64,000 nt of DNA from Xanthobacteraceae bacterium (lineage in GTDB: Bacteria > Pseudomonadota > Alphaproteobacteria > Rhizobiales > Xanthobacteraceae), in assembly GCA_019454205.1 (NCBI GenBank), contig CP075369.1:2418001-2482000 (forward strand), in the 5' to 3' direction. Position 1 is the first letter of the stretch; every line of letters begins with the position of its first letter. This document shows positions 8,629 to 16,184 of the stretch, piece by piece. The notes below the pieces were generated by a model that was not told where the DNA came from, did not search any database, and saw nothing but the letters and a program-made list of their open reading frames with translations. A program made the position numbers and the translations under genes.

Positions 8629-9486
8629 ATGAGCAATCCCCTTCCCGCCCGCCTGCAACTAGGCCCTGCGACGCTACGCGTCCCCGATGCAGGGCGCGCA
8701 GCAGCCTTTTACGTGGACAAGGTGGGCTTGCAGCGCCTCGAACAGACGCCCTCGCGCCTGACGCTCGGCGCGGGCGGCGAGGCAGTGCTGATTCTCGAAA
8801 TCCAACCCGGCCTAGCGCCGCGCCGGAAAGATGAAACCGGCCTTTATCACGTTGCGATTCTCCTGCCCGACCGGCCCGCGCTTGGCGGCACGATTGCGCG
8901 GCTCGCTGCGAACGACGTGCGCCTCGGTGCAGCCGATCATCTCGTCTCGGAAGCAATCTATCTCTGGGACGACGACAACAACGGCATCGAGATCTACCGC
9001 GACCGTCCGCGCGGCGAATGGAACTGGCGCGAAGGCACCGTGCAGATGGCGAACCGGCCGCTGGATTTTCCCGGCCTGCTTTCCCAACCGGATGTAGCGG
9101 CGCTTGCGGCGAACCCCATGCCGCACGGCACGCGCATCGGCCACGTTCACTTACAGGTGGACGACCTCGCCAAGGCTTCCGCGTTCTATTGCGATCTCGT
9201 CGGCTTCGAGAAAACCGCGACGATGCCGGGCGCGCTGTTCGTCTCGGCAGGCGGCTATCACCATCATCTCGCATTCAATGTGTGGGACAGCCGCAAGGGC
9301 AGCCTGCCTTCGCCGGACACCGCGGGCCTCGTTTCGCTGGAACTGGATTTGCCGGAGGAGCGGGACGTTGCGGCACTCGCCGCACGGCTCGAAGCCGCGA
9401 ATGTCGCGGTCGCAAAAACCGGCGCGCGCGAACTCCGCTTCACCGATCCGTGGCGCGCGGACGTGATCGTGCGCGTAACCGGCTAA
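8629..9486 (+). CDS. Two-domain VOC protein, catechol 2,3-dioxygenase type (CatE-like)
   Basis: Protein of 285 aa made of two vicinal-oxygen-chelate modules, as in the CatE/ring-cleavage dioxygenase group. Candidate metal ligands in the second half are the His of GHVHLQVDD, the His in YHHHLAFNVW and the Glu in SLELDL. The start is the ATG at 8629 (MSNPLPARL), which has an AGAGG six bases upstream; a start 22 codons earlier has no support. It stands alone, with no aromatic-degradation genes nearby, so the physiological substrate is open; glyoxalase-type or extradiol activity are both possible. Its stop overlaps the convergent FHA gene by 4 bases. Confidence 0.82.
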   Translation: MSNPLPARLQLGPATLRVPDAGRAAAFYVDKVGLQRLEQTPSRLTLGAGGEAVLILEIQPGLAPRRKDETGLYHVAILLPDRPALGGTIARLAANDVRLGAADHLVSEAIYLWDDDNNGIEIYRDRPRGEWNWREGTVQMANRPLDFPGLLSQPDVAALAANPMPHGTRIGHVHLQVDDLAKASAFYCDLVGFEKTATMPGALFVSAGGYHHHLAFNVWDSRKGSLPSPDTAGLVSLELDLPEERDVAALAARLEAANVAVAKTGARELRFTDPWRADVIVRVTG

Positions 9487-9872
9487 GGCGGGTCGAGCCG
9501 CAGCGTCGTTTCGCCGATCACGATCAGGTCGCCGAATTTCAGCGCGTGTTCGCCCGGCGCTTCCTGGCCGTTCAGCAGCACCACGTTGGTGCCACCACCG
9601 TCGATAAGCACGACCTTGCCACCCTTCGTTTCGAAGATCGCGTTCTCGTGTTCCGAGATCGTGTAGTCGTCGTCCAGCCGGATCACGTTGTTCGGGCCGC
9701 GCCCCACCGTGACGCGCGTATAGTCCAGCATGAAAACCTTTCCCGCAGCGGGACCGTTCATCGCGGTCAGCTTGCCGGCCGGATTTTTCAGGCGCATCGC
9801 GGTTGCGCCCTCGCCGGGCTTTTCCCCGCGCTTCGCGCCCGCCTTGCGGATTCGGGTCTGGTCGTTCGCCAT
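9483..9872 (-). CDS. FHA-like domain protein with altered phosphothreonine-binding motif
   Basis: Protein of 129 aa. After a basic tail (1-30) comes a single forkhead-associated fold: VTVGRGPNNVIRLDDDYTIS, then EHENAIFETKGGKVVLIDGG and GTNVVLLNG. In canonical FHA domains the phosphothreonine is held by the GR-S-R-x-H-NG set. Here GR is present, but the S-x-x-H motif reads SEHE and the usual NGT turn reads GGGTN. Phospho-binding may therefore be weakened or altered. Start chosen at 9872 (MANDQTRIRK), behind AAGGGGAC. A longer ORF begins 46 codons upstream with poor composition. No kinase or secretion genes are adjacent. Confidence 0.75.
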   Translation of the reverse strand: MANDQTRIRKAGAKRGEKPGEGATAMRLKNPAGKLTAMNGPAAGKVFMLDYTRVTVGRGPNNVIRLDDDYTISEHENAIFETKGGKVVLIDGGGTNVVLLNGQEAPGEHALKFGDLIVIGETTLRLDPP

Positions 9873-9973
9873 TGCATGTCCCCTTGCAGGAAACGCATGT
9901 CCCTCGCGTTGAGCACACGGGCAGGACAGGCTAAGAGCAACCGCCATTTTGAAAGGCGCGGCGGCAAAAGCAA

Positions 9974-10885
9974 ATGCAGAATCTGGGCACGCGCCTCTTT
10001 GCATCCCCATACCTCCTGCTGACCCTGACTTCCCTGTTCTGGGCAGGGAACATCGTGCTTGGCCGCTACGCGGCAGGCCATGTGCCGCCAGTGGCGCTGG
10101 CCTTCGTGCGCTGGACCGGCGCGTTCCTGATCGTGATCGTCTTCGCCTGGCCGTTCCTGAAGCGCGACTGGCAGACGATCCGGACCAACATCGGCATCAT
10201 GTTGCTGCTGACGCTTGCCGGCATCACCATCTACAACAGCCTCGCCTACTGGGGCCTGCAATATACGCAGGCGCTAAACGGACTGCTGATCGCATCCTGC
10301 CAGCCGCTGTTGGTCGCGGCGTGGAGCATGATCCTCTATCGCGACCGCCTGACGCTATGGCAGACAATCGGCATCGCGCTCTCACTTTGCGGCGTGTTGG
10401 TGGTACTGACGCGCGGCGATTTCACGGTATTGAAGGACGTGCGCTTCAACAGCGGCGACCTCGCCTTCTTCATCGCGCAGATCATCTACGCTTTCTATAC
10501 GACACTGCTGAAAAGCCGCCCGAAGATCAGCCCGATTTCGTTTCTCGCCTTCACGATGGGCGCCGGCGCGCTGATGCTCTCGCCGGTCTATGCGCTGGAA
10601 CTCGCTTCCGGCCGCACCTTCCCGCTCGACCTGAAATCGTTCCTGATCCTCGGCTACATCACGATCTTTCCGTCGCTGCTTGCCTATCTGTTCTTCAACC
10701 GCGGCGTGGAACTGATTGGCCCGAACCGCTCGGCGCCGTTCTATCACCTGATCCCGGTGTTCGGCTCGGCGATGGCGATCGCATTCCTTGGCGAGCGTCC
10801 GGAAATTTTCCACGCCATCGGCTACTCCCTCGTGCTGATCGGAATTTTCATCGGCACGCGCTCATCCCGCCTTCGCCCGAAATGA
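9974..10885 (+). CDS. EamA/DMT-family transporter
   Basis: Ten-helix integral membrane protein of 303 aa with two EamA repeats. The first begins SPYLLLTLTSLFWAGNIVLG; the second contains FPSLLAYLFFNRGVELIGPN and ends with FLGERPEIFHAIGYSLVLIG. This pattern is that of RhaT/YdcZ-like DMT exporters of amino acids or metabolites; the substrate is not evident. It starts divergently from the FHA gene (about 100 bases between starts) and ends just before a structured repeat that can act as its terminator. Confidence 0.85.
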   Translation: MQNLGTRLFASPYLLLTLTSLFWAGNIVLGRYAAGHVPPVALAFVRWTGAFLIVIVFAWPFLKRDWQTIRTNIGIMLLLTLAGITIYNSLAYWGLQYTQALNGLLIASCQPLLVAAWSMILYRDRLTLWQTIGIALSLCGVLVVLTRGDFTVLKDVRFNSGDLAFFIAQIIYAFYTTLLKSRPKISPISFLAFTMGAGALMLSPVYALELASGRTFPLDLKSFLILGYITIFPSLLAYLFFNRGVELIGPNRSAPFYHLIPVFGSAMAIAFLGERPEIFHAIGYSLVLIGIFIGTRSSRLRPK

Positions 10886-10906
10886 GAATTGAATAAGCCT
10901 GCGCAC

Positions 10907-11016
10907 AAAAGAAGCCCGGCGTAGAAGCCGGGTTTACCCGACTTCTAAATTTAAAATGCCCAAGATTTAAAATGCCCAAGTCGGCCATAGCCGACTTGGG
11001 ACAGCCGGGCTTTTTC
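10907..11016. repeat. Composite two-hairpin intergenic repeat, copy A, also a terminator
   Basis: An outer stem (AAGCCCGGC 10912-10920 with GCCGGGCTT 11004-11012, then a T-run) encloses two hairpins. Hairpin 1 is 10924-10945 (arms GAAG-CGGG / CCCG-CTTC around TTTA). Hairpin 2 is 10975-11000 (11-bp perfect arms CCCAAGTCGGC / GCCGACTTGGG around CATA). Between them the 16-mer ATTTAAAATGCCCAAG is duplicated exactly in tandem (10949-10964 and 10965-10980). The core matches the repeats at 47871-47928 and 63666-63727. The outer stem plus T-run can terminate the DMT gene at 9974. Confidence 0.85.
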
Positions 11017-11032
11017 GATTCGTCTGAAGCGA

Positions 11033-12613
11033 TCAGAAGCGCAGCGGCTTCACGCGCTGTACCAGCGGCAGCTTGGTGATCTTCGTGAGCACGTCGTCCG
11101 GCGCGGCGCTGTCGATATGCACCAGCGCAATGGCGTCGCCGCCCGGCGCGGTGCGGCCGAAATGCATGGTCGCGATGTTGATGCCCGCGTCGCCCAACGT
11201 GGACGCGAAGCGGCCGATGAAGCCTGGCTTGTCCTGGTTGGTGACGTAGATCATCTGCTCTCCGAACTCGGCATCCATGCGGATGCCCTTGATGTTCACG
11301 ATGCGCGGGCGGCCATCGGCATAGACCGTGCCGGAAATGTCGCGGGTCTGCTTTTCAGTGGTGACCGAGACGGTGATCAGGCTGTCGTAGTCGCCGACCG
11401 CTTCGCGCGTGGTCTCTTCGACGATGATGCCCCGCTCTTTCGCAATTGCCGGAGCCGACACGACATTGATGTCGCGCAGGTTCGGGCGCAACAGGCCCGC
11501 AATCGCGGCCGAGGTCATGGCCTTGATCTTCATGCCCGCGACCGAGCCGGCATACGTGATCTGCACCTTCTTGATGCCGGTCTCGGTAAGCTGGCCCGCG
11601 AACGAACCGAGCTTTTCGGCAAGCTCGATATAGGGCTTCAGCTTCGGCGCTTCTTCCGCCGTGATCGACGGGAAGTTCACCGCGTTCGAGATCGCGCCGC
11701 GAATGAGGTAGTCCGACATCTGCTCCGCGACTTGCAGCGCGACGTTCTCCTGCGCTTCGGAAGTCGAAGCGCCGAGATGCGGCGTGCAGACCACGTTCGG
11801 ATGGCCAAACAGCGGATTTTCCGTCGCCGGCTCCACCGAATAGACGTCGAAGCCCGCACCCGCGACATGGCCGCTGTCGAGCGCCGCAGCGAGCGCTTTC
11901 TCGTCGACGAGGCCGCCGCGTGCGCAGTTGATGATGCGCACGCCCTTCTTGGTCTTCGCGAGCGCCGCCGCGTCGAGAATGTTGCGGGTCTTGTCGGTCA
12001 GCGGCGTGTGGAAAGTGATGAAGTCGGCGCGGGCGAGCAGCTCGTCGTACTCGACCTTCTCGACGCCGAGGTCGAGTGCGCGTTCCGGGGAGAGGAACGG
12101 ATCGAACGCGACCACCTTCATGCGCAGGCCGAGGGCGCGGTCGGCGACGATGGAGCCGATGTTGCCGCAGCCGATGATGCCGAGCGTCTTCGCCGTGATT
12201 TCGACGCCGTTGAAGCGGTTCTTTTCCCACTTGCCCGCCTGCGTGGAAGCGTCGGCGGCCGGAATCTGCCGCGCGACCGCGAACATCAGCGCAATCGCGT
12301 GCTCGGCGGTGGTGATCGAGTTGCCGAACGGCGTGTTCATCACGATCACGCCCTTGGCGGTCGCGGCCGGGATTTCGACGTTATCGACGCCGATGCCCGC
12401 GCGGCCCACGACTTTGAGCTTCTTCGCGGCTTCCAGCACCTTCGAAGTCACCTTGGTCGCGGAGCGGATGGCGATGCCGTCATAGTCGCCGATGATCTTG
12501 ATGAGTTCGTCGCGCTCGAGGCCGGTCTTCACGTCGGTCTCGACGCCGCGATCCTTGAAGATCTGCACGGCGGTCGGGGAAAGCTTGTCTGCAATGAGAA
12601 CGCGGGGTGCCAT
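11033..12613 (-). CDS. serA: D-3-phosphoglycerate dehydrogenase
   Basis: NAD-dependent enzyme of 526 aa that oxidises 3-phosphoglycerate to 3-phosphohydroxypyruvate, the first step of serine synthesis. It shows the NAD-binding GIIGCGNIGS, the catalytic segment with RGGLVDEKAL and the His of TPHLGASTSEAQ. A long C-terminal half has the intervening (ASB) domain and an ACT domain (IYVTNQDKPGFIGRFASTLG), so this is the long form subject to allosteric control. The ATG at 12613 follows an in-frame GTG one codon earlier; the ATG is preferred. It lies 54 bases downstream of serC in the same operon. Confidence 0.96.
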   Translation of the reverse strand: MAPRVLIADKLSPTAVQIFKDRGVETDVKTGLERDELIKIIGDYDGIAIRSATKVTSKVLEAAKKLKVVGRAGIGVDNVEIPAATAKGVIVMNTPFGNSITTAEHAIALMFAVARQIPAADASTQAGKWEKNRFNGVEITAKTLGIIGCGNIGSIVADRALGLRMKVVAFDPFLSPERALDLGVEKVEYDELLARADFITFHTPLTDKTRNILDAAALAKTKKGVRIINCARGGLVDEKALAAALDSGHVAGAGFDVYSVEPATENPLFGHPNVVCTPHLGASTSEAQENVALQVAEQMSDYLIRGAISNAVNFPSITAEEAPKLKPYIELAEKLGSFAGQLTETGIKKVQITYAGSVAGMKIKAMTSAAIAGLLRPNLRDINVVSAPAIAKERGIIVEETTREAVGDYDSLITVSVTTEKQTRDISGTVYADGRPRIVNIKGIRMDAEFGEQMIYVTNQDKPGFIGRFASTLGDAGINIATMHFGRTAPGGDAIALVHIDSAAPDDVLTKITKLPLVQRVKPLRF

Positions 12614-12667
12614 CACGGGCCTCCAGCTATGTGAGAAGGAAAATTGGGGAAGGAATAGCGAGGCGGC

Positions 12668-13837
12668 TTACGCCGCCTTCGCCTGAGCAGCCTTAGCCTG
12701 CGCGAAGGCCCAGTCGAGCCATGGCGTCAGCGCCTCGAGGTCGGAAGCCTCGATGGTCGCGCCGGTCCAGATGCGAAGGCCCGGAGGGGCGTCGCGATAG
12801 TGGCCGATGTCGAGCGCGACGTTTTCCTTCTCAAGCAGAGAAGCGAGCGATTTCGCGAACGCATTCTGTGCGTCGGCAGGCAGCGCCTTGATCGCGGGAT
12901 CGACCACTTCGAAACACACGGAAGTGTTCGAGCGCTCGGCTTCGTTCTTGGCGAGAAAAGCGACCCACGGGGTCTTCGCGACCCAGTTCGCGAGCACCGC
13001 GAAGTTCTTGTCGGCGCGCGCCTGCAAGCCTTTCAGCGAGCCGACCGACTTCGCCCATTCCAGCGCATCGACGTAGTCCTCGACCGCAAGCATCGACGGC
13101 GTGTTGATGGTCTCGCCCTCGAAGATGCCGCCGATCAGCTTGCCGCCTTTGGTCATGCGGAAGATCTTCGGCATCGGCCATGCGGGGGTGTGGCTTTCTA
13201 GCCGTTCGACCGCGCGCGGGCTGAGGATCAGCATGCCGTGCGCGGCTTCGCCGCCGAGCACTTTCTGCCAGCTATAGGTGACGACATCGAGCTTCGCGAA
13301 GTCGAGGTTCTGCGCGAACGCGGCGGAAGTCGCGTCGCAAATGGTCAGGCCTTCGCGATTCGCAGGAATCCAGTCGGCATTCGGGACGCGCACGCCGGAA
13401 GTGGTGCCGTTCCACGTGAAGATCACGTCGTTCTTGAAATCGACTTTCGCGAGATCGGGCAGCTCGCCATAGGGCGCCTTGGTGACCTTCGCGTCTTTGA
13501 GTTTGAGCTGCTTCACGACGTCGGTCGCCCAGCCTTCGCCGAACGATTCCCAGGTCAGCACTTCGACGCCGCGTGCACCGAGCAGCGACCACAGCACCAT
13601 TTCGACGGCGCCAGTGTCGGAAGCCGGCACGATGCCGATCTTGTAGTCAGCGGGCACGCCAAGCACTTCGCGCGTGAGTTCGATCGCGTATTTCAAACGC
13701 GCCTTACCCGGCTTCGAACGGTGCGAGCGGCCGACTAGAGCTTTTTCGAGGTTTTGAAGTTTCCACCCCGGGCGCTTGGCGCAGGGGCCGGACGAAAAAT
13801 GGTTTACGCGCGGGCGCGCGGTAGGCTGTGTCGTCAT
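12668..13837 (-). CDS. serC: Phosphoserine aminotransferase
   Basis: PLP enzyme of 389 aa that transaminates 3-phosphohydroxypyruvate to phosphoserine. The N-terminus RVNHFSSGPCAKRPGW and the stretch VEVLTWESFGEGWATDVVKQ belong to the alphaproteobacterial and archaeal subtype rather than the E. coli type. The PLP lysine lies in VTYSWQKVLGGEAAHG. It forms an operon with serA, giving two consecutive steps of serine synthesis. Its 5' leader folds into two hairpins like the serC RNA motif, suggesting control at translation. Confidence 0.95.
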   Translation of the reverse strand: MTTQPTARPRVNHFSSGPCAKRPGWKLQNLEKALVGRSHRSKPGKARLKYAIELTREVLGVPADYKIGIVPASDTGAVEMVLWSLLGARGVEVLTWESFGEGWATDVVKQLKLKDAKVTKAPYGELPDLAKVDFKNDVIFTWNGTTSGVRVPNADWIPANREGLTICDATSAAFAQNLDFAKLDVVTYSWQKVLGGEAAHGMLILSPRAVERLESHTPAWPMPKIFRMTKGGKLIGGIFEGETINTPSMLAVEDYVDALEWAKSVGSLKGLQARADKNFAVLANWVAKTPWVAFLAKNEAERSNTSVCFEVVDPAIKALPADAQNAFAKSLASLLEKENVALDIGHYRDAPPGLRIWTGATIEASDLEALTPWLDWAFAQAKAAQAKAA

Positions 13838-13880
13838 GACCTATCCTTCCAGATAGAAGCCCCTCGTTGGGGAGGGGTGT
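13838..13880 (-). promoter_or_regulatory. Candidate serC RNA motif (structured leader of serC-serA)
   Basis: On the minus strand a hairpin CCCCTC / GAGGGG (13877-13872 with 13865-13860, six-base loop) is followed by a second hairpin CTATC / GATAG (13856-13852 with 13845-13841). The loop of the second carries the serC Shine-Dalgarno GGAAG. Two hairpins with the ribosome-binding site in the second is, as I recall it, the layout of the serC motif described upstream of serC in Alphaproteobacteria. The structure is seen directly; the motif identity is inference. Confidence 0.6.
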
Positions 13881-13983
13881 CCCGCCGCCGCAGATACCAG
13901 AGTTTGCTGGCCGGTCAAGTGCGCTGCAGCAAAGCAGCTATCAACTTTTTGCCGCAGCCCGCGCGCCAGCAGAAACCGGCACG

Positions 13984-14022
13984 GAAAAGAAAAAGGCCGC
14001 GATCCCCTTACGGATCGCGGCC
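13984..14022 (-). terminator. Terminator of the outer membrane protein gene at 14057
   Basis: An 11-bp perfect stem GGCCGCGATCC / GGATCGCGGCC (13995-14005, 14012-14022), followed on the minus strand by a T-rich tract (complement of 13984-13994). Confidence 0.9.
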
Positions 14023-14056
14023 AGTTGCGCGAGAGCCTAATCGCGCCGGGGGTAAC

Positions 14057-14782
14057 TCAGTCGATCAGGTAGCGAAAGCCAACCCGGAATTCGTGCGCGG
14101 TGATGTTGTCGCTGGAATACGGGTTGGCCTGAAAGCCGCCGAGATCGAGATAGCGATAGTTGAAATCGAACGAGAGGTTCGGCGAGACGTGATAGGCCGC
14201 GCCCGCGGTCGCGTTCCACGCGAAGTTCCAGACGCTGCCGCCCGGAAACGCGGTGACCACGTTGAGCGGCGTCGTCGTCTGATAGCCGCCGGTCGAGAGA
14301 TACGCCGCGCCGACGCCGGCGCCGACATAGGGCGTAATTCCCCACCAGGTGCCCATATCGACATAGCCGTTCACGAGCAGCGTCATGCTGCGCAGGTTGG
14401 TCGTATCGTTCGTAATGCCGCCGAGACCCGGACCACCGCACGGATCGGCGCAAGTGTTGTTGCCGCGGAACGTGCTCTTGAAAGCGTAGTCGTAGGTGAT
14501 GTCGCCGCGCAGCCAGTCGTTGAACTTGTAACCGACGCCAAGGCCGAACGCCGCCGCGTCTTTCAGCGAAGTATTGGTGAGCGCCTGCGTGCCATCGGTG
14601 ACCGACGGGCTGTCGTACTGGCGATAGGAGAAGTCCCCGCGCAGATACCAGTTCGAACCGAACTCGACCCACGGCATCTGCGGCGCGCGGATGATCTGCG
14701 GCAGCTCCGGCATGTCGGCAGCGTGCGCACCGGGCGCGAACGCGGCGAAGAAAAGAGCGGCGGCGATCAGAAATTTTTTCAT
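14057..14782 (-). CDS. Outer membrane beta-barrel protein (Omp25/Omp31-like)
   Basis: Protein of 241 aa with a Sec signal peptide (MKKFLIAAALFFAAFAPGAHA) and a mature part of alternating beta strands rich in Gly, Tyr and Trp (YKFNDWLRGDITYDYAFKST, GTWWGITPYVGAGVGAAYLS). It ends in HEFRVGFRYLID, where aromatic and hydrophobic residues alternate as in eight-stranded barrels of the OmpA-like/Omp25 group. It is paralogous to the product of 14971 (shared GTWxGxTPxVGAG motif). Probably a structural surface protein; no pore specificity can be inferred. It has its own terminator. Confidence 0.85.
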   Translation of the reverse strand: MKKFLIAAALFFAAFAPGAHAADMPELPQIIRAPQMPWVEFGSNWYLRGDFSYRQYDSPSVTDGTQALTNTSLKDAAAFGLGVGYKFNDWLRGDITYDYAFKSTFRGNNTCADPCGGPGLGGITNDTTNLRSMTLLVNGYVDMGTWWGITPYVGAGVGAAYLSTGGYQTTTPLNVVTAFPGGSVWNFAWNATAGAAYHVSPNLSFDFNYRYLDLGGFQANPYSSDNITAHEFRVGFRYLID

Positions 14783-14911
14783 GGCGTACTCACTGGGCTT
14801 GCCGCGGCGGACGCCCCGCCGCGATTACTGGAACGTGAGCAGGATTATGAAATTGTTAGGGTTAACATTCGGATAAGCGCCGCCTTCCGCGCGAATAAAA
14901 AAATGACCGGC

Positions 14912-14950
14912 AAAAAGAAAAACGGCGCGGCGGTTTCCCGTCGCGCCGTT
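14912..14950 (-). terminator. Terminator of the outer membrane protein gene at 14971
   Basis: Stem AACGGCGCG / CGCGCCGTT (14921-14929, 14942-14950), extended inward by a G-T and a CGG/CCG segment. It is followed on the minus strand by a T-rich tract (complement of AAAAAGAAA, 14912-14920). Confidence 0.85.
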
Positions 14951-14970
14951 TTGTTTTCTTCGCTCCGCGA

Positions 14971-15864
14971 TCAGAAGCGGCGGATCAGCGGCTGCACGAT
15001 CTCCTGCGGCTGGTAGCCGGTGGCGAAGGTGTAGCGGATGCCGAGCTTCAGATCGTGCGAGTCGATGCCCTTGAAGTGCATCGGGTTGTAGATCGTATTG
15101 GTGCCGTCGAAGGCGATGATGTCGCCGCTCTGGCCGTCGCCGAGATAGGTGTAGCGATAGGCCAGTTCCACGGTGAAGTTCTTGGTCACTTCATAGGCAA
15201 GGCCCGCGTGCAGCGCCCAGGCGAAATTCCACGTGTAGCCGGAGTCCGCGTAGGCGAGCGTCGGCGCAATGCCGTTGGTGCCCATATCGCGGAAGCTGTG
15301 GATGCCGATGCGGCTGAAGCCGAGACCCGCGCCGACGAATGGGGTTACGCCATACCAGGTCCCCATGTCGGCGTAGATGTTGGCGAGGAACAGCCACTCG
15401 GATTTCTTCGCCGTGTAATTGTTGAAGCGCGGACCCGGGTTTGGGTCTGGCGCAATCGCGGTCCAGAGATCCAGACCGTGGAAGCCGGTTTCGCCGCGAT
15501 ATTCACCGGTGATGTCGAAACGCAGCCAGCTATTCCACTTGTAGCCGACGCCGATGCCGAACACCGAACCGGCCTCGAAATTGCGGTCAATGACGCGCAG
15601 GTCGTTCGTGGTTGCAAACAGCGCGTTATCGAGGCGGCTGACCGCCTGGTTGGTCATGCCGATATCGCCGCGAATGTACCAGCCGCCGAACTCTTCGATC
15701 ACGGGCGGCGGAGGCGGCGGCGGCATCACGCAATGCGGCGGCGGGGGCGGACCATAGGGGTTATGCGGCGGGCACGGCTGCGGCACGTCGGCCGCGAGCG
15801 CGCCGCTCATGCCGAAGGCGCTTGCGCTGATTACTGCGAGCGCGAGTTTCTTTACGCTGCCCAT
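14971..15864 (-). CDS. Outer membrane beta-barrel protein with Pro-rich N-terminus
   Basis: Protein of 297 aa. A signal peptide (MGSVKKLALAVISASAFGMS, cleavage near ALA) is followed by a proline-rich segment with PYGPPPPPHCVMPPPPPPP (about 30-50) and then a barrel of Omp25/31 type (YKWNSWLRFDITGEYRGETG, GTWYGVTPFVGAGLGFSRIG). The start is the ATG at 15864; a TTG three codons earlier is in frame but less likely. The poly-Pro stretch may span or contact peptidoglycan. A perfect CtrA box 90 bases upstream suggests cell-cycle-dependent expression, while the paralogue at 14057 has none that I see. Confidence 0.85.
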   Translation of the reverse strand: MGSVKKLALAVISASAFGMSGALAADVPQPCPPHNPYGPPPPPHCVMPPPPPPPVIEEFGGWYIRGDIGMTNQAVSRLDNALFATTNDLRVIDRNFEAGSVFGIGVGYKWNSWLRFDITGEYRGETGFHGLDLWTAIAPDPNPGPRFNNYTAKKSEWLFLANIYADMGTWYGVTPFVGAGLGFSRIGIHSFRDMGTNGIAPTLAYADSGYTWNFAWALHAGLAYEVTKNFTVELAYRYTYLGDGQSGDIIAFDGTNTIYNPMHFKGIDSHDLKLGIRYTFATGYQPQEIVQPLIRRF

Positions 15865-15953
15865 CTCACTCAATCCTTTTTCATGGCGTGAGCGGAATCG
15901 AACGCGCGCTCTCGCCTACAACTACTGACGAGGATGAGTTTCGCAGCGACTGT

Positions 15954-15968
15954 TTAAAGACGGCTTAA
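15954..15968. promoter_or_regulatory. CtrA-binding site (perfect TTAA-N7-TTAA) upstream of the outer membrane protein gene
   Basis: TTAAAGACGGCTTAA occupies 15954-15968, an exact match to the CtrA consensus TTAA-N7-TTAA. Two further TTAA half-sites follow within 16 bases (CCTTAACTCTTAACC). It lies 90 bases upstream of the start at 15864. Confidence 0.6.
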
Positions 15969-16184
15969 CCTTAACTCTTAACCGCGAATTTTAATCGCAC
16001 ACTCGCGCGCTACCCGACACACGAATGAAATCAACGCTTCGCGGTCGATTGCGTTAACGCGCGTTAGGAAAGAGATTGAGAACGGTTAAGGAAGAGATTT
16101 CCGGCAAGTTAACGCGCGAAAAAATCGCCATAAAAAACTGCGCCGCCCGGAGGCGGCGCGGAAACTTCGCGAAGGAAATAATTC
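15969..16184. other. Gene-free region between glmM and the outer membrane protein gene
   Basis: No convincing gene is present. The stretch is unusually rich in TTAA and holds two copies of GTTAACGCGC (16056-16065 and 16110-16119). A short GC-rich inverted repeat near 16140-16160 (GCCGCCCGGAGGCGGC) could be the glmM terminator. Confidence 0.45.

Noticed and set aside
9873..10010. 46-codon N-terminal extension of the FHA-like gene
   Set aside because: Composition (Cys-rich, Ala/Phe-rich) is unlike the protein, and the ATG at 9872 has a good Shine-Dalgarno.
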